Positions 53,577-62,254 of a stretch of DNA of 64,000 bases are shown here, one piece after another. The DNA comes from G963704535 sp963704535. Its GTDB lineage: Bacteria > Chloroflexota > Chloroflexia > Chloroflexales > Roseiflexaceae. The position numbers and the translations under genes were made by a program. The first letter of the stretch is position 1; each line of letters begins with the position of its first letter. The stretch lies in the NCBI GenBank assembly GCA_963704535.1, contig OY969916.1, positions 558,001 to 622,000 of the forward strand, given 5' to 3'. The notes beneath the pieces were generated by a model. That model was not told the origin of the DNA. It ran no database searches and saw only the letters and a program-made list of their open reading frames with translations.

Positions 53577-55154
53577 ATGTACAACTCGACGTCAGGCACG
53601 AGCACCGAGACCGCTGTAACGGCCAGCCCTCCCCCCACTCACGACATCGCAATCGCAGTCCCAACCGTCGCCAAACAGGCATCCGGGCGGAACGTCGCCC
53701 AGGAGGAGGCGATTGAACGTACCCGCGAGGTCGGCGGGCCGCTCGCCGACGATGCGCTGTCCACCGGCGGTGGCGATGGCGCCCGCCGCCTGCTGCTGAT
53801 CTGCCTTGACGGCCTGCTGCCCGATCTGGCGCTCGGCACCTGGCGCGGCGACCTGCCGGCCCTCGTGGGCCTGGCCGAGCGCGGCGTCTGGGGGCGCGTA
53901 CGCGGCAGCCTACCGTCGAGCGGTATCCTGGCCGGGCTCTCTCTATTCAGTGGCATGGACCCTGGCCAAATCGGCATCTATGGCCCGCGCCGCCGTGTTG
54001 GCCACACCTACGCCGCGCCGATCCCGGTCGATAGCCAGGCGATTCACGTCCCGCGTCTGTGGGACCTGCTGGGGGCGGCAGGCAAGCGCGTCGGCGTCAT
54101 CGGGGCCCCGGCCACAACCCCCGCGCCGGCCGTACGCGGCCACCTGATCGGCGACAAACTCCTGGTCGAGGACTGGCGTACCACCTACCCGCCCGAGTTG
54201 AGCCGGCAGATCGCCGGCTGGTTCGAGGATGCCCTGCCGACACCACCGCCGCAGACCGATGGCCCACTCTCCCGGCTCGTCCACGACACCTACATCCGCA
54301 CCGAGCAGCGCTTCCTGCTGGCCCGCCGCCTGCTGGCCCGCGATAGCTACGACTGCTTCGTACTTGCGGACGACGGGATCGCTACGATGCAGCGCGCGCT
54401 GTGGGACTCGCTCGACGCCAACCACCCACGCTATACACCTGACCATCCATTCGCCGGCGCGATCGGTTCATTCTACCACTTTGTCGATGACCAGATCGCT
54501 GACCTGCTCCAGATCGTCGACGACGACACGATCGTCGTCGTCGTATCGGCCTGCGGTGCCCAATCGCTGCATGGCGAGTTCGCGCTGAACGAATGGCTGT
54601 TGGAACAGGGCGAACTCGTGCTGCGAACGCCCCCGTCCGGGCCGGTCGCGCTGGAGCAGTGCGATGTCGATTGGGCGCGCACACGCGCCTGGGCCGGCGA
54701 TAATGGCGCTGTGTACCTCAACGTCGCGAGCCGTGAGCCGGAGGGCATCATCCCGCTCGATCAGGCCGTACACGCTACCGCCCAGCTTGCCCAGCGCCTA
54801 CGCGCGATCACCGGGCCGGACGGCCAGCCGGCGCTCAGGGTCTATCCCCCGGCTGCGCTCTACGCTGCGGCCAATGGAGTTGCGCCCGACCTCCTGGTTG
54901 CCTGCACTCAGCCTGGCTGGCGGTCGATCGACCGGCTCGGCCAGGGCGCCACCTGGCTCGCCGCGAGTGGCGCCGGCGTCGAGGCGGCCTACGATACCTC
55001 AGAAGGGTTCCTGGTCATACACGACCCCCATCACCTCGGCGGCGGTCGCCAGATCGATGATATCACGATCTACGATATTATCCCAACGCTACTCGACACG
55101 CTCAACCAGCCCAGCCCACGCCGGTTGCGCGGCACGATCATCCCCCGGCCCTGA
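53577..55154 (+). CDS. Alkaline phosphatase-superfamily (type I phosphodiesterase-like) protein, metal site degenerate
   Basis: A 525-residue protein related to the nucleotide pyrophosphatase/phosphodiesterase-like proteins of Chloroflexota. Family segments: RLLLICLDGLLPDLAL, LPALVGLAERGVWGRVRGSLPSSGILAGLSLFSGMDPGQIGIYGP, ALWDSLDANHPRY, LNEWLLEQGELVL, DWARTRAWAGDNGAVYLNVASREPEGII. Expected metal ligands are changed: SDHG is SACG (VVVSACGAQSLHGEF) and the DRxQH before FW is GIATMQR. So it may lack hydrolase activity. The N-terminal ~70 residues are unstructured. AGGAG precedes ATG 53577. Confidence 0.75.
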   Translation: MYNSTSGTSTETAVTASPPPTHDIAIAVPTVAKQASGRNVAQEEAIERTREVGGPLADDALSTGGGDGARRLLLICLDGLLPDLALGTWRGDLPALVGLAERGVWGRVRGSLPSSGILAGLSLFSGMDPGQIGIYGPRRRVGHTYAAPIPVDSQAIHVPRLWDLLGAAGKRVGVIGAPATTPAPAVRGHLIGDKLLVEDWRTTYPPELSRQIAGWFEDALPTPPPQTDGPLSRLVHDTYIRTEQRFLLARRLLARDSYDCFVLADDGIATMQRALWDSLDANHPRYTPDHPFAGAIGSFYHFVDDQIADLLQIVDDDTIVVVVSACGAQSLHGEFALNEWLLEQGELVLRTPPSGPVALEQCDVDWARTRAWAGDNGAVYLNVASREPEGIIPLDQAVHATAQLAQRLRAITGPDGQPALRVYPPAALYAAANGVAPDLLVACTQPGWRSIDRLGQGATWLAASGAGVEAAYDTSEGFLVIHDPHHLGGGRQIDDITIYDIIPTLLDTLNQPSPRRLRGTIIPRP

Positions 55155-55435
55155 GCGCCGATACGCCCAAGATTACAGGAACATTACAAGGGCCAGAGTT
55201 TGCCCTTGTCTGGCTTAAAAAACGCTTGCGACAATCTGCGATGCGTGCTAGTCTTATGCCCGACGAGCGACACACCGCTCTGTGCCCGTCCCGAGCCATG
55301 CAGCGCTCACCCTGAACGCTTTGGGACACTTCGTGGGGGCCAACCCGTTCCACCGGTGTCATTATTCACAAACCATGGTCGCCATGGCCTCGCCGTGGAG
55401 GGCGGCTGCCGTGCGATTTTCAGAGGGAGCGATTC
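55155..55435 (+). promoter_or_regulatory. Leader region of the HTH-STAND gene
   Basis: No gene found. TTGCGA (55226-55231), 17 bases, TAGTCT could be a promoter. The remainder is featureless up to the ribosome-binding site AGAGGGAG at ~55422. Confidence 0.35.
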
Positions 55436-57511
55436 GTGCCAACACCATCGACATTGCCTGTGCTCTCAGACGATGAGCTGTCCGCGCTCTTCGGCGACGA
55501 CCCCGACGCTCTGCGACGCTACCGGCTGCTGCACGCGGTGCTTGTCGCCGGAATGACGCAGCGCGAAGCCGCCACGGGCAACGCGGTCTCCGAGCGAACG
55601 GTGCGAAATGTGCTGCGCGCCTACGCCCGTGGCGGGCTCGACGCGCTCCGCTCGCGCGCCACCACCGTACGCCGGCGCCGCGACCGCCGCTCCAACCAGG
55701 CTGAGCAGGCGCTGGCCGCCGCGCTGATCGAGGAGCCGCTCGCCGGCGGCGACCGGCTGTGGCGGCGTGCCCAGGAGCTGCTGAGCGAAAGCGGCGAGCA
55801 ACTCAGCCGCCGCACGGCCTATCGCCTGCTGGCGCATCTGCGCTCCGAGCGCGAGGAAGACGACCCGCCGGACAGTATGCGCAGCGCCGTGCGTACGGCC
55901 CTGCCGCTGCTCCCGGAAGACCCGCCGCTGGCGCTCGGCGGCAGCCCGCTGGCCCAGCGGCTCCTGCCGTCGGAGGGCGATCCGCTCCAGCGCGGGCTCT
56001 TGCTTCAGCAAGCGATCCGCACCGCGCTCGACCACCTGCGCCCGGCTGGGACGATCTCAACGATCGATCGGAGCTGGTGGCCCTACCTGATCTGCACCGG
56101 CGAGTACGAGGCCAGCCAGCGCCGCGCCGAGCTACAGAGCGACCTGGCCCTCAGTGCCAGCACCTACAGCCGGGCCAAGCGCCAGGGGATCGACCGGATC
56201 ACCTCGCTGCTGCCACAGATCGTCAACCGGATGGTCGAGGCGCCTACCAGGCTGGCCAGCCAGCGCCTACCACGCACACCCGATTTCGTCGGGCGCCGCG
56301 AGGAGCAGTCCTACTACGCCTGGCGCCTCCAGACCGAAGGGCTGGCCCATATCTGGGGCCTGCCGGGCAGCGGCAAGACGGCGCTGGCCGCCGAGCTGGC
56401 CGCCGAAGGACAGCGCTATGGCCAGACGATCCTGTGGCATTCCTGCCGGGCCGGTCGCGACTCCACGCTGCCGGGTATTATTCGCGGCCTGGCGCAGGCG
56501 CTGGCCAGCATAGGCGATGAGACACTCTGGCGTGAAGTGCGCCAGGCGCCGAGCGACGCCCAGGACTCATCCACACTCCTCGACATCCTCCGCGAGCGCC
56601 TACGCGCGCGCCCGGCAGTCGTCGTGCTGGACGATTTTCACCGCGTCGATCCGCAAGAGGCCGATGAGTTCCTTGATACGCTTGACGACCTGATCGAGCG
56701 CCACCAGACCCGCGTGCTCCTGGCCGGGCGCAACCGGCTCACGGCCGTCGAGTACCCGGCGCTCCCCGGCATGAGTGAGCGTGAGGCCCAACTGCTGTGG
56801 TCTGGCGCGCCCACCCTCTCGGTTGAGCAGTGGAGCGCGCTTTACACGACAACCAACGGGCTCCCGCAGCCGATGCGGCGCGCTGCGGCCGCCTACCGGC
56901 GCGCCGGCGAGCTGGCCCGGCCGGTCGATTGGATGGACGCCGTCACTGAGTGGGCCAATGAAGAGATCTGGAGCCGCCTCGACGACGACGAGCAGCGCCT
57001 GCTCACCGCCGCCCACGCGCTTGCCGCCCAGCCATGGGCCGAGCAGGCCGACCTGATTGGCGACCGGCTGGGTGTTGCGCCGGAGACGTTCGAGCGCCTA
57101 CGCCAGCGAGATCTGCTGGGCAGCATCAGCGCCAATCTGGCCCCCTTCGCCGCCCTTCGCCCGCATATCGCGGCCCGCCTGCGCGAAGACACCAATCTGC
57201 GCGAGGAGCTGGAAGCGTTGTCTGCGTCCCTGGATGACGAGATCGCTGCGCTGGACACTACGGCAAAATCGGATATACTAGAGCCAGCCGAGCAAGAGGT
57301 TGGTTCGACGGCGGTGCCTACTGGGTTGGAGCTTCTTTCACGCCTACGTGATGCGCTGGAAGTCAGCGCCTCTTACTTGCAGGAGCGCCCCGATGACCGG
57401 GTGGCCCGCCAGCTAGCCGTCGAGCTTGAGGCCCTACAGGCGGCTCTGCCCGACCCCATGGGCCCGCGCCCTTTCCTCGCCAAGCCGGCGACGGGGGTAC
57501 CGGCGAGGTAG
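55436..57511 (+). CDS. HTH + STAND-type ATPase fusion protein
   Basis: A 691-residue protein starting at GTG 55436 (AGAGGGAG six bases upstream). Residues ~20-85 are a transposase-like HTH (HAVLVAGMTQREAATGNAVSERTVRNVLRAYARGGLDALRSR), followed by a second HTH-like region to ~150 and a helical linker. Residues ~285-500 are a P-loop NTPase: PDFVGRREEQSYYAWRLQ, Walker A IWGLPGSGKTALAAEL (~307), Walker B VVVLDDFHRV (~400), sensor-like RVLLAGRNRL, NGLPQPMRRA. The remainder is helical winged-helix-like (WSRLDDDEQRLLTAAHALA), without TPRs. Combines DNA binding with a signal ATPase; perhaps a transcription regulator of the SWACOS/STAND type. Confidence 0.75.
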   Translation: MPTPSTLPVLSDDELSALFGDDPDALRRYRLLHAVLVAGMTQREAATGNAVSERTVRNVLRAYARGGLDALRSRATTVRRRRDRRSNQAEQALAAALIEEPLAGGDRLWRRAQELLSESGEQLSRRTAYRLLAHLRSEREEDDPPDSMRSAVRTALPLLPEDPPLALGGSPLAQRLLPSEGDPLQRGLLLQQAIRTALDHLRPAGTISTIDRSWWPYLICTGEYEASQRRAELQSDLALSASTYSRAKRQGIDRITSLLPQIVNRMVEAPTRLASQRLPRTPDFVGRREEQSYYAWRLQTEGLAHIWGLPGSGKTALAAELAAEGQRYGQTILWHSCRAGRDSTLPGIIRGLAQALASIGDETLWREVRQAPSDAQDSSTLLDILRERLRARPAVVVLDDFHRVDPQEADEFLDTLDDLIERHQTRVLLAGRNRLTAVEYPALPGMSEREAQLLWSGAPTLSVEQWSALYTTTNGLPQPMRRAAAAYRRAGELARPVDWMDAVTEWANEEIWSRLDDDEQRLLTAAHALAAQPWAEQADLIGDRLGVAPETFERLRQRDLLGSISANLAPFAALRPHIAARLREDTNLREELEALSASLDDEIAALDTTAKSDILEPAEQEVGSTAVPTGLELLSRLRDALEVSASYLQERPDDRVARQLAVELEALQAALPDPMGPRPFLAKPATGVPAR

Positions 57512-57546
57512 CGGGGACAGAAGACCCCCGACAAGGAACTGAGGCT

Positions 57547-57596
57547 AGACAATAGCGGATGGCAGATGACAAGCGCCGTGCCTGCCGCTATTGTCT
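57547..57596. terminator. Hairpin after the HTH-STAND gene
   Basis: AGACAATAGCGG and its exact complement CCGCTATTGTCT, separated by 26 bases. Possibly a terminator or small mobile remnant. Confidence 0.5.
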
Positions 57597-57629
57597 ATCT
57601 CTGTGCTATAGCATTCCTATCAGACTTCC

Positions 57630-57773
57630 ATGCCCGCTGCGGGCACAACTGCGGATGAACATGTGAGAGGAGTTTTTCTTGAGGGGCGGCCCCTCAAACT
57701 CCCCTTTTTCTCGTTAGGGTTATAAAGTAGGAAGGGATTTTGTGGGGCTTCCCCCACACCCCCTTTTATAACT
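57630..57773. repeat. Inverted copy of the 47443 repeat plus a separate hairpin with GTTATAA ends
   Basis: 57630-57715 is the reverse complement of the 47443-47612 unit (GCCCGCTGCGGGCA, GGATGAACATGTG, CTTGAGGGGCGGCCCCTCAA, CCCCTTTTTCTCGTTA). 57719-57772 begins GTTATAAAG and ends CTTTTATAAC around TTTTGTGGGGC / CCCCCACACCCC, another short palindromic element. Confidence 0.65.
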
Positions 57774-57792
57774 CATTGACGGCGATCGTTTT

Positions 57793-58599
57793 ATGAGTGG
57801 ACCACCACGAACACCCCGCATCCCCACCTTCGATGGCTATATCTTCGATCTGGACGGTACTGTCTACCTGGGCGAGGCACTGCTGCCAGGCGCCGGCGAG
57901 GCGATCACGCGGCTGCGCCAGGCTGGCCGGCGCGTCGTGTTTCTCTCGAACAACCCGACCAGGACGAGCGCACAGTATGCCGCCCGATTGAGCAAGCTGG
58001 GGCTGCCAACTCCGCCCGCCGATGTGATCAACTCCTCGCAGGTCATGGTCCAATGGCTGCTGCATGAAGCCCCCGGATGCCGGGTGTTCGTCGCCGGCGA
58101 GCAGCCGCTCAAAGACGAACTGGCGGCGGCCGGCTTCCGGCTGGTCGAGCGCGCCGGTGAGATCGACTTCGTGATCGCGTCGTTTGACCGGACATTTCAT
58201 TACGGTAAGCTGCAAGTGGCCTTCGACGCGATCCGCGCCGGGGCGCGCTTTGTCGCCACCAACGCCGACCGCTACTGCCCAGTGCCCGGCGGCGGCGAGC
58301 CCGACGCGGCATCCGTGATCGCCGCGATCGAGGCATGCACCGCCACAACCATCGAGGTTGTCGTCGGCAAACCTTCGCCGATCATGGCCCGCGCCGTCGC
58401 CGAGATCGTCCAGCTTCCGCCCGAGCGCTGCCTGATGACCGGCGATCGGCTGGAGACCGACATCGCGATGGGCCACGGCGCCGGCATGGCGACTGCGCTG
58501 GCGCTCACCGGCGCGACGACGCCCGCCTTGTTGGAGCGATCGGCGCTCAAGCCGGACTATGTGATCGAGACATTACTTGACCTTGTCGAATCTGATTGA
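57793..58599 (+). CDS. HAD-IIA-family sugar/nucleotide phosphatase (NagD-like)
   Basis: A 268-residue HAD hydrolase. Motif I FDLDGTVYLGEALLPGA, motif II FLSNNPTR, cap type IIA between motifs II and III (VINSSQVMVQWLLHEAPGCRVFVAGEQPLKDELAAAGFRLV...), motif III VVGKPSP with Lys, motif IV MTGDRLETDIAMG. Resembles NagD/p-nitrophenyl phosphatase and phosphoglycolate phosphatase-like enzymes. Substrate not predictable. It ends 10 bases before the rpiA start and is likely co-transcribed with it. Confidence 0.9.
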   Translation: MSGPPRTPRIPTFDGYIFDLDGTVYLGEALLPGAGEAITRLRQAGRRVVFLSNNPTRTSAQYAARLSKLGLPTPPADVINSSQVMVQWLLHEAPGCRVFVAGEQPLKDELAAAGFRLVERAGEIDFVIASFDRTFHYGKLQVAFDAIRAGARFVATNADRYCPVPGGGEPDAASVIAAIEACTATTIEVVVGKPSPIMARAVAEIVQLPPERCLMTGDRLETDIAMGHGAGMATALALTGATTPALLERSALKPDYVIETLLDLVESD

Positions 58600-58609
58600 G
58601 CGTGACCGA

Positions 58610-59305
58610 ATGACCGACCTTGATATCTTCAAGCAGCAGGCCGCCGAGCGAGCGCTCGAACTGATCCAGAGCGGCATGGCGGTGGGCCTGGGCACCGGCT
58701 CGACCGCAGACCACATCCTCCGAGGCCTGGCCGAGCGCCTACGCGACGGTCGTCTGCGCGATGTCGTCGGCGTGCCGACCTCCGAGCGGACCGCCGCGCT
58801 GGCGCGTGAGCTTGGCGTGCCCCTGGTGGCGCTGGAGCAACGCCCGTTGCTGGACCTGGCCCTCGACGGCGCCGACGAGATCGACCCGGCGCTCCACCTT
58901 ATCAAGGGCCTGGGCGGGGCGCTGCTGCGCGAGAAGATCGTCGCAGCCGCCGCGCAGCGCCTAGTGATCGTAGGCGACGACAGCAAACTGGTCGCCCAGC
59001 TCGGAACCCACGCGCTGCTGCCGGTCGAGGTGATCCTATTCGGGCTGCCCCTGTGCGTTCGCCGGCTGGCCGAGATCGGCTCCACGCCCACCCTGCGCCG
59101 CGCCGCCGACGGGGCGCCATTCCGCACCGACGAGGGCAACGTCATCCTGGACTGCCGATTCCCCTCGATCGCCGACCCGGCGGCGCTGAGCGCGGCGATC
59201 AATGCCATCCCCGGCGTCGTCGGGCACGGACTCTTCATCGGGATGGCGTCGATGGCGATCGTCGCCGGCACGCGCGGTGTGATCATTATGACCAGGCCAA
59301 CCTGA
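58610..59305 (+). CDS. rpiA: Ribose-5-phosphate isomerase A
   Basis: A 231-residue enzyme of the pentose phosphate pathway interconverting ribose-5-phosphate and ribulose-5-phosphate. Family motifs: MAVGLGTGSTADHILRGLAERL (phosphate loop), GVPTSERTAALARELGVPLVAL, DLALDGADEIDPALHLIKGLGGALLREKIVAAAA (catalytic Asp, Glu, Lys), FRTDEGNVILDCRF, GVVGHGLFIGMASMAIVAG. ATG 58610 gives the normal N-terminus; a longer TTG start would overlap the HAD gene. Confidence 0.95.
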   Translation: MTDLDIFKQQAAERALELIQSGMAVGLGTGSTADHILRGLAERLRDGRLRDVVGVPTSERTAALARELGVPLVALEQRPLLDLALDGADEIDPALHLIKGLGGALLREKIVAAAAQRLVIVGDDSKLVAQLGTHALLPVEVILFGLPLCVRRLAEIGSTPTLRRAADGAPFRTDEGNVILDCRFPSIADPAALSAAINAIPGVVGHGLFIGMASMAIVAGTRGVIIMTRPT

Positions 59306-59370
59306 TCGACGCTGGTGTGGTATCATAGCGGCGACATGACTGACGGTTATTGGAGTGCCTACAAGCCACT

Positions 59371-59712
59371 ATGACGACAGAGATGCCACCCGCGACACCT
59401 GAAACGACGACCACCACGATCGTCGACGTCGAGTATCGCGTTATCAGCGACGAGGAGCTTGAGCGCCCATACCGGGTCATTATCGAGAACGATGATGTCA
59501 CGCCGATGGAGTTTGTCACGCTCGTGCTGCTGACGATCTTCGAGCTGTCCTATGAGCGTGCTGTCCAGGTGATGCTGGAAGCGCACTATAAAGGGCGGGC
59601 CTATGTCGTGACGCTTCCGTTCGAGGAGGCCCAGCAGCGGGTATACACCGCCCAGAGCATCGCCCGTGATGCTGGGTACCCGCTCAGTTTCTATCTGGAG
59701 CCGGATGCTTGA
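59371..59712 (+). CDS. clpS: ATP-dependent Clp protease adaptor ClpS
   Basis: A 113-residue N-recognin adaptor delivering N-degron substrates to ClpAP/ClpCP. Core: PYRVIIENDDVTPMEFVTLVLLTIFELSYERAVQVMLEAHYKGRAYVVTLPFEEAQQRVYTAQSIARDAGYPLSFYLEP. This contains the N-end-binding ND and the Met of DDVTPMEFV. A Thr/Glu-rich disordered N-terminus of ~25 residues precedes it. A TATCAT sequence (~59321) upstream may be the -10. No clp ATPase gene is adjacent. Confidence 0.92.
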   Translation: MTTEMPPATPETTTTTIVDVEYRVISDEELERPYRVIIENDDVTPMEFVTLVLLTIFELSYERAVQVMLEAHYKGRAYVVTLPFEEAQQRVYTAQSIARDAGYPLSFYLEPDA

Positions 59713-59721
59713 GTGGTTGTT

Positions 59722-59775
59722 GGAAGATTAGAGATTGGAGATTAGGACGCCCCAACCAATCTCCAATCTCTAAAG
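59722..59775. repeat. Inverted heptamer repeat between clpS and the VWA gene
   Basis: AGATTAGAGATTGGAGATT, ~13 bases, AATCTCCAATCTCTAA. A hairpin between convergent genes. Confidence 0.75.
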
Positions 59776-59789
59776 GGGATGCCGATCAG

Positions 59790-61025
59790 TCAGCTCCGTG
59801 ACTGCCGGGTCTTGTAGGCCGCGAAATGTGTTCGCTTGCGCTGATCCTCGGTGAGCCCCTGCTCCATCTGATTAGCCAGGTCAGTGTAGGCCGCCGCCTG
59901 CGGAGCCGGCATATACGGCGCATTGGCGGCTAACGCCTGGTGAACCAGCGCCTGGGCCTGGGTGCGCTGCCCCGCCCGCTCCAGCTTGAGCGCATGGGTC
60001 GCCGCCGAGGCCATCTCGACCTCGCTTGCCCGGCGCAAGAGCTGATCGTGCGCCGGGAGACGCAGCACCTCGACTTCACGAGCGTAGGAGAAGGCCAACT
60101 CCGCCGTCACCGTCTCGGTTCGTCCATCCAGGCCGGCGTAGCCCAGTTCACCACGCACCACGACGCTGGTGCCTGGGGCATCGGGCGGCGTCAGCGCCCT
60201 GGTGTAGAACAGGCGGCGCTCGCTGGCGCACACATCCCCCAGGAAAACTCGCAGCCGGTCGCCAGCCCGCTCGTGTGGTAGGTCGCCCAGCAGCTCCAGC
60301 GAGACACCACGCGGAATGACAATGCTCAGAAAGACTTCGCGCGCGACTACCGTGAGCAGCTCGCCAAGCTCACGGCGGAACACATCCGGGATCTGGTCCG
60401 GCCGCTCAATATAGTAGAAGTGACCGCCGCCCTGCGCCACCAGCCCTTCCAGCAGATGCTCATTGAAATCCAGCCCGACGCCGAATGTCGAGGTCGAAAC
60501 GCCACGGCGGCGCAGCTCGCGCGCGTGGTGCATCAGCTCCTCGATATCGGTGATACCCCGGTTCGCCAGGCCATCGGTCAGCAGCAGCGCCCGGTGCAGC
60601 CCTTCCGCCGCCTGGTGCGCGGCAACTTCGCGGCAGCCTTCGAGCCACCCGCCGGCCAGGTCCGTCCACCCGCCCGGCTGTAGGGCGTTGATACGTTCCT
60701 TAAGATCGCGGCGCGTCGGCTCGGTCATCCGCTCGCTTCGAGCGATCACATTGATCTGATCGTCGTAGGCTACGACGGCGATGCGGTCGCGCTCGTCGAG
60801 TAGATCCAGCACGTGGGATGCGGCCTGCTTGACGTAGCGAAGTTTATCGCCCTGCATCGAGCCGCTCCGGTCGATCACCAGCGCCAGGTTGAGCGGCGCA
60901 CGCTCGGCCCGGCGCGGCTGCTCCGAGGCGCCGACGACCCACTCGACGATGCGCTGCGACGCGACCTCGACGGCGACGAGCCGGCGATCGCAGTCGGCCG
61001 TAAGGGTCATGGTGGTTGCTGGCAT
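59790..61025 (-). CDS. VWA-domain protein
   Basis: A 411-residue cytoplasmic protein without signal peptide. The VWA domain spans ~45-230, with MIDAS motif VIDRSGSMQGDKL (DxSGS), Thr in GGWTDLAGG, and Asp in LLLTDGLANRG. C-terminal beta-rich domain (~235-330) and helical tail. Similar to VWA proteins of Chloroflexota and Cyanobacteria (yfbK/CaCC type). A perfect palindrome GTGTATAAACATACAC (61059-61074) lies 34 bases upstream of the ATG. The MerR gene further upstream is on the same strand, with a decayed tnpB between them. Confidence 0.85.
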   Translation of the reverse strand: MPATTMTLTADCDRRLVAVEVASQRIVEWVVGASEQPRRAERAPLNLALVIDRSGSMQGDKLRYVKQAASHVLDLLDERDRIAVVAYDDQINVIARSERMTEPTRRDLKERINALQPGGWTDLAGGWLEGCREVAAHQAAEGLHRALLLTDGLANRGITDIEELMHHARELRRRGVSTSTFGVGLDFNEHLLEGLVAQGGGHFYYIERPDQIPDVFRRELGELLTVVAREVFLSIVIPRGVSLELLGDLPHERAGDRLRVFLGDVCASERRLFYTRALTPPDAPGTSVVVRGELGYAGLDGRTETVTAELAFSYAREVEVLRLPAHDQLLRRASEVEMASAATHALKLERAGQRTQAQALVHQALAANAPYMPAPQAAAYTDLANQMEQGLTEDQRKRTHFAAYKTRQSRS

Positions 61026-61058
61026 GGGAAGTTCCTGCTACCTTTCTTGTACCCAAAC

Positions 61059-61074
61059 GTGTATAAACATACAC
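61059..61074 (-). promoter_or_regulatory. Operator-like palindrome upstream of the VWA gene
   Basis: GTGTATAAACATACAC, six-base perfect arms around AAAC. The GTAT...ATAC arms resemble those in the spacer of the epimerase promoter at 63310-63327, raising the possibility of a shared regulator (perhaps the MerR protein encoded between them). Confidence 0.45.
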
Positions 61075-61204
61075 ATTGTCTACAATCTAGTTCCTGCTTC
61101 ATCCGTCACCGCCTGCATCAGCAGGTCTTACATGGCGTCCACAGGCAAATCACAGCCCGACGTAGCCACTACCGGGCTGGCGCTCATTCGCAGCGCTTCA
61201 TCAC

Positions 61205-61445
61205 GAAGCTTGCGCGGCGTTCAGATCGCGATCGATCGCCTCCTTTCGCGCGATTTGCGTGCTGCCTTGCGGTGGTTGTTGCTGCCCTTGACGCGGCGGC
61301 TTAGTTGATGTTGCAGGCGTCTGAGGGTCCAATATGCGTGGCGCAGGTGTTTTTGGTTCTCGAACACCTGCCCATCGCTACCCAGTGCCACCTTCTTGAC
61401 GCCCACATCGCCGCCGACCGTGTGACCAGTCGAATTGGGGGCCTG
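61205..61445 (-). pseudogene. Decayed IS200/IS605-type tnpB fragment
   Basis: On the minus strand GGDVGVKKVALGSDGQVFENQKHLRHAYWTLRRLQHQLSRRVKGSNNHRKAARK matches the RuvC-I region of TnpB, where a GxDxG motif is followed by LSDG...NP..L and SRK.KGSNNR.KA. A few bases later another frame reads EAIDRDLNAAQAS, like the RuvC-III DRDxNAA motif. Several hundred residues between are missing, so the gene is a remnant. It sits in the 453-bp gap between merR and the VWA gene, possibly having separated a former operon. No tnpA or clear omega-RNA/right end was identified. Confidence 0.7.
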
Positions 61446-61478
61446 TGCCGATCCTTGTGTGCGTATAAATTGGTGATC

Positions 61479-62237
61479 TTACCTCTCCTCAAACATACTT
61501 CGAGCGAACGCGATCAGCCGTTCGACGCGCTCGCGTAGGCTCGGTTCAGCCGGCTCGCGAACGTGCAGCTCGACCCCCGGCGCGAGCGGCACGCGGCGCC
61601 ATGTCTGATCCGCCTCGGCCTGAGCCGCCACAGTGGCCGGGCCGACGCGCTCGCGCCGCTGCGGGATCAGCCGGCGCAACAAGCTGCCCTGGTCGGGCGC
61701 GGGTGGCGCTGGCGCTGGAGGCGCATCCGGCGCGGCGAGGGGCATGGCCGCACCGATCTGGAGCGGCGCCGGCGGCGCGGAGTGCACCAGCCCACGCGAC
61801 GCCTGTGGGGCGGCGCTGGCAGCCGGCGGGTGGGCTTCGAGGGCATCGGCCGGCTTTGCATCGTAATAGGACGCTGCTTCGGCCAGCTTGCGCGTTGGGA
61901 GTGTAGGCTGGCCCGCCAGCACCTGTGCGACGTAATCGGCGGCGCTTGCCCCAGATCGCTGCTGCGGGGCCGGATCGGACTCGGTGAGCAGCCGCCGCAC
62001 CTGCTCGGTCGCCAACTGTTCGATCCGCGCTTTGATCTCGGTCAGCGGCAGATACGCTTCCTTCAGACGAGTGATCAGTTGGAGCCGCAGCACGTGATCC
62101 TCGCCATAGAGCGCGTATCGGCCGCGTGTGTCCGGCGGGGGCAGCAGGCCCTCGGCAGTGTAGTAGCGAATGGTGCGCGGTGTAACACCAGCCCTCTCGG
62201 CAAGCTCGCCGATCTGGTAGAACCCTGCTTCGGTCAT
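61479..62237 (-). CDS. MerR-family transcriptional regulator with long C-terminal region
   Basis: A 252-residue regulator. Residues ~5-75 are the winged HTH (FYQIGELAERAGVTPRTIRYYTAEGLLPPPDTRGRYALYGEDHVLRLQLITRLKEAYLPLTEIKARIEQL). Residues ~130-205 are Ala/Pro-rich and probably disordered. The last ~40 residues (RVPLAPGVELHVREPAEPSLRERVERLIAFARSMF) are a distinct C-terminal motif. No Cys effector site is apparent. It lies 18 bases after the epimerase gene on the same strand, so the two are probably one transcription unit from the promoter at 63303-63331. Confidence 0.85.
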   Translation of the reverse strand: MTEAGFYQIGELAERAGVTPRTIRYYTAEGLLPPPDTRGRYALYGEDHVLRLQLITRLKEAYLPLTEIKARIEQLATEQVRRLLTESDPAPQQRSGASAADYVAQVLAGQPTLPTRKLAEAASYYDAKPADALEAHPPAASAAPQASRGLVHSAPPAPLQIGAAMPLAAPDAPPAPAPPAPDQGSLLRRLIPQRRERVGPATVAAQAEADQTWRRVPLAPGVELHVREPAEPSLRERVERLIAFARSMFEER

Positions 62238-62254
62238 CGGTATCGCCCTCCCGG

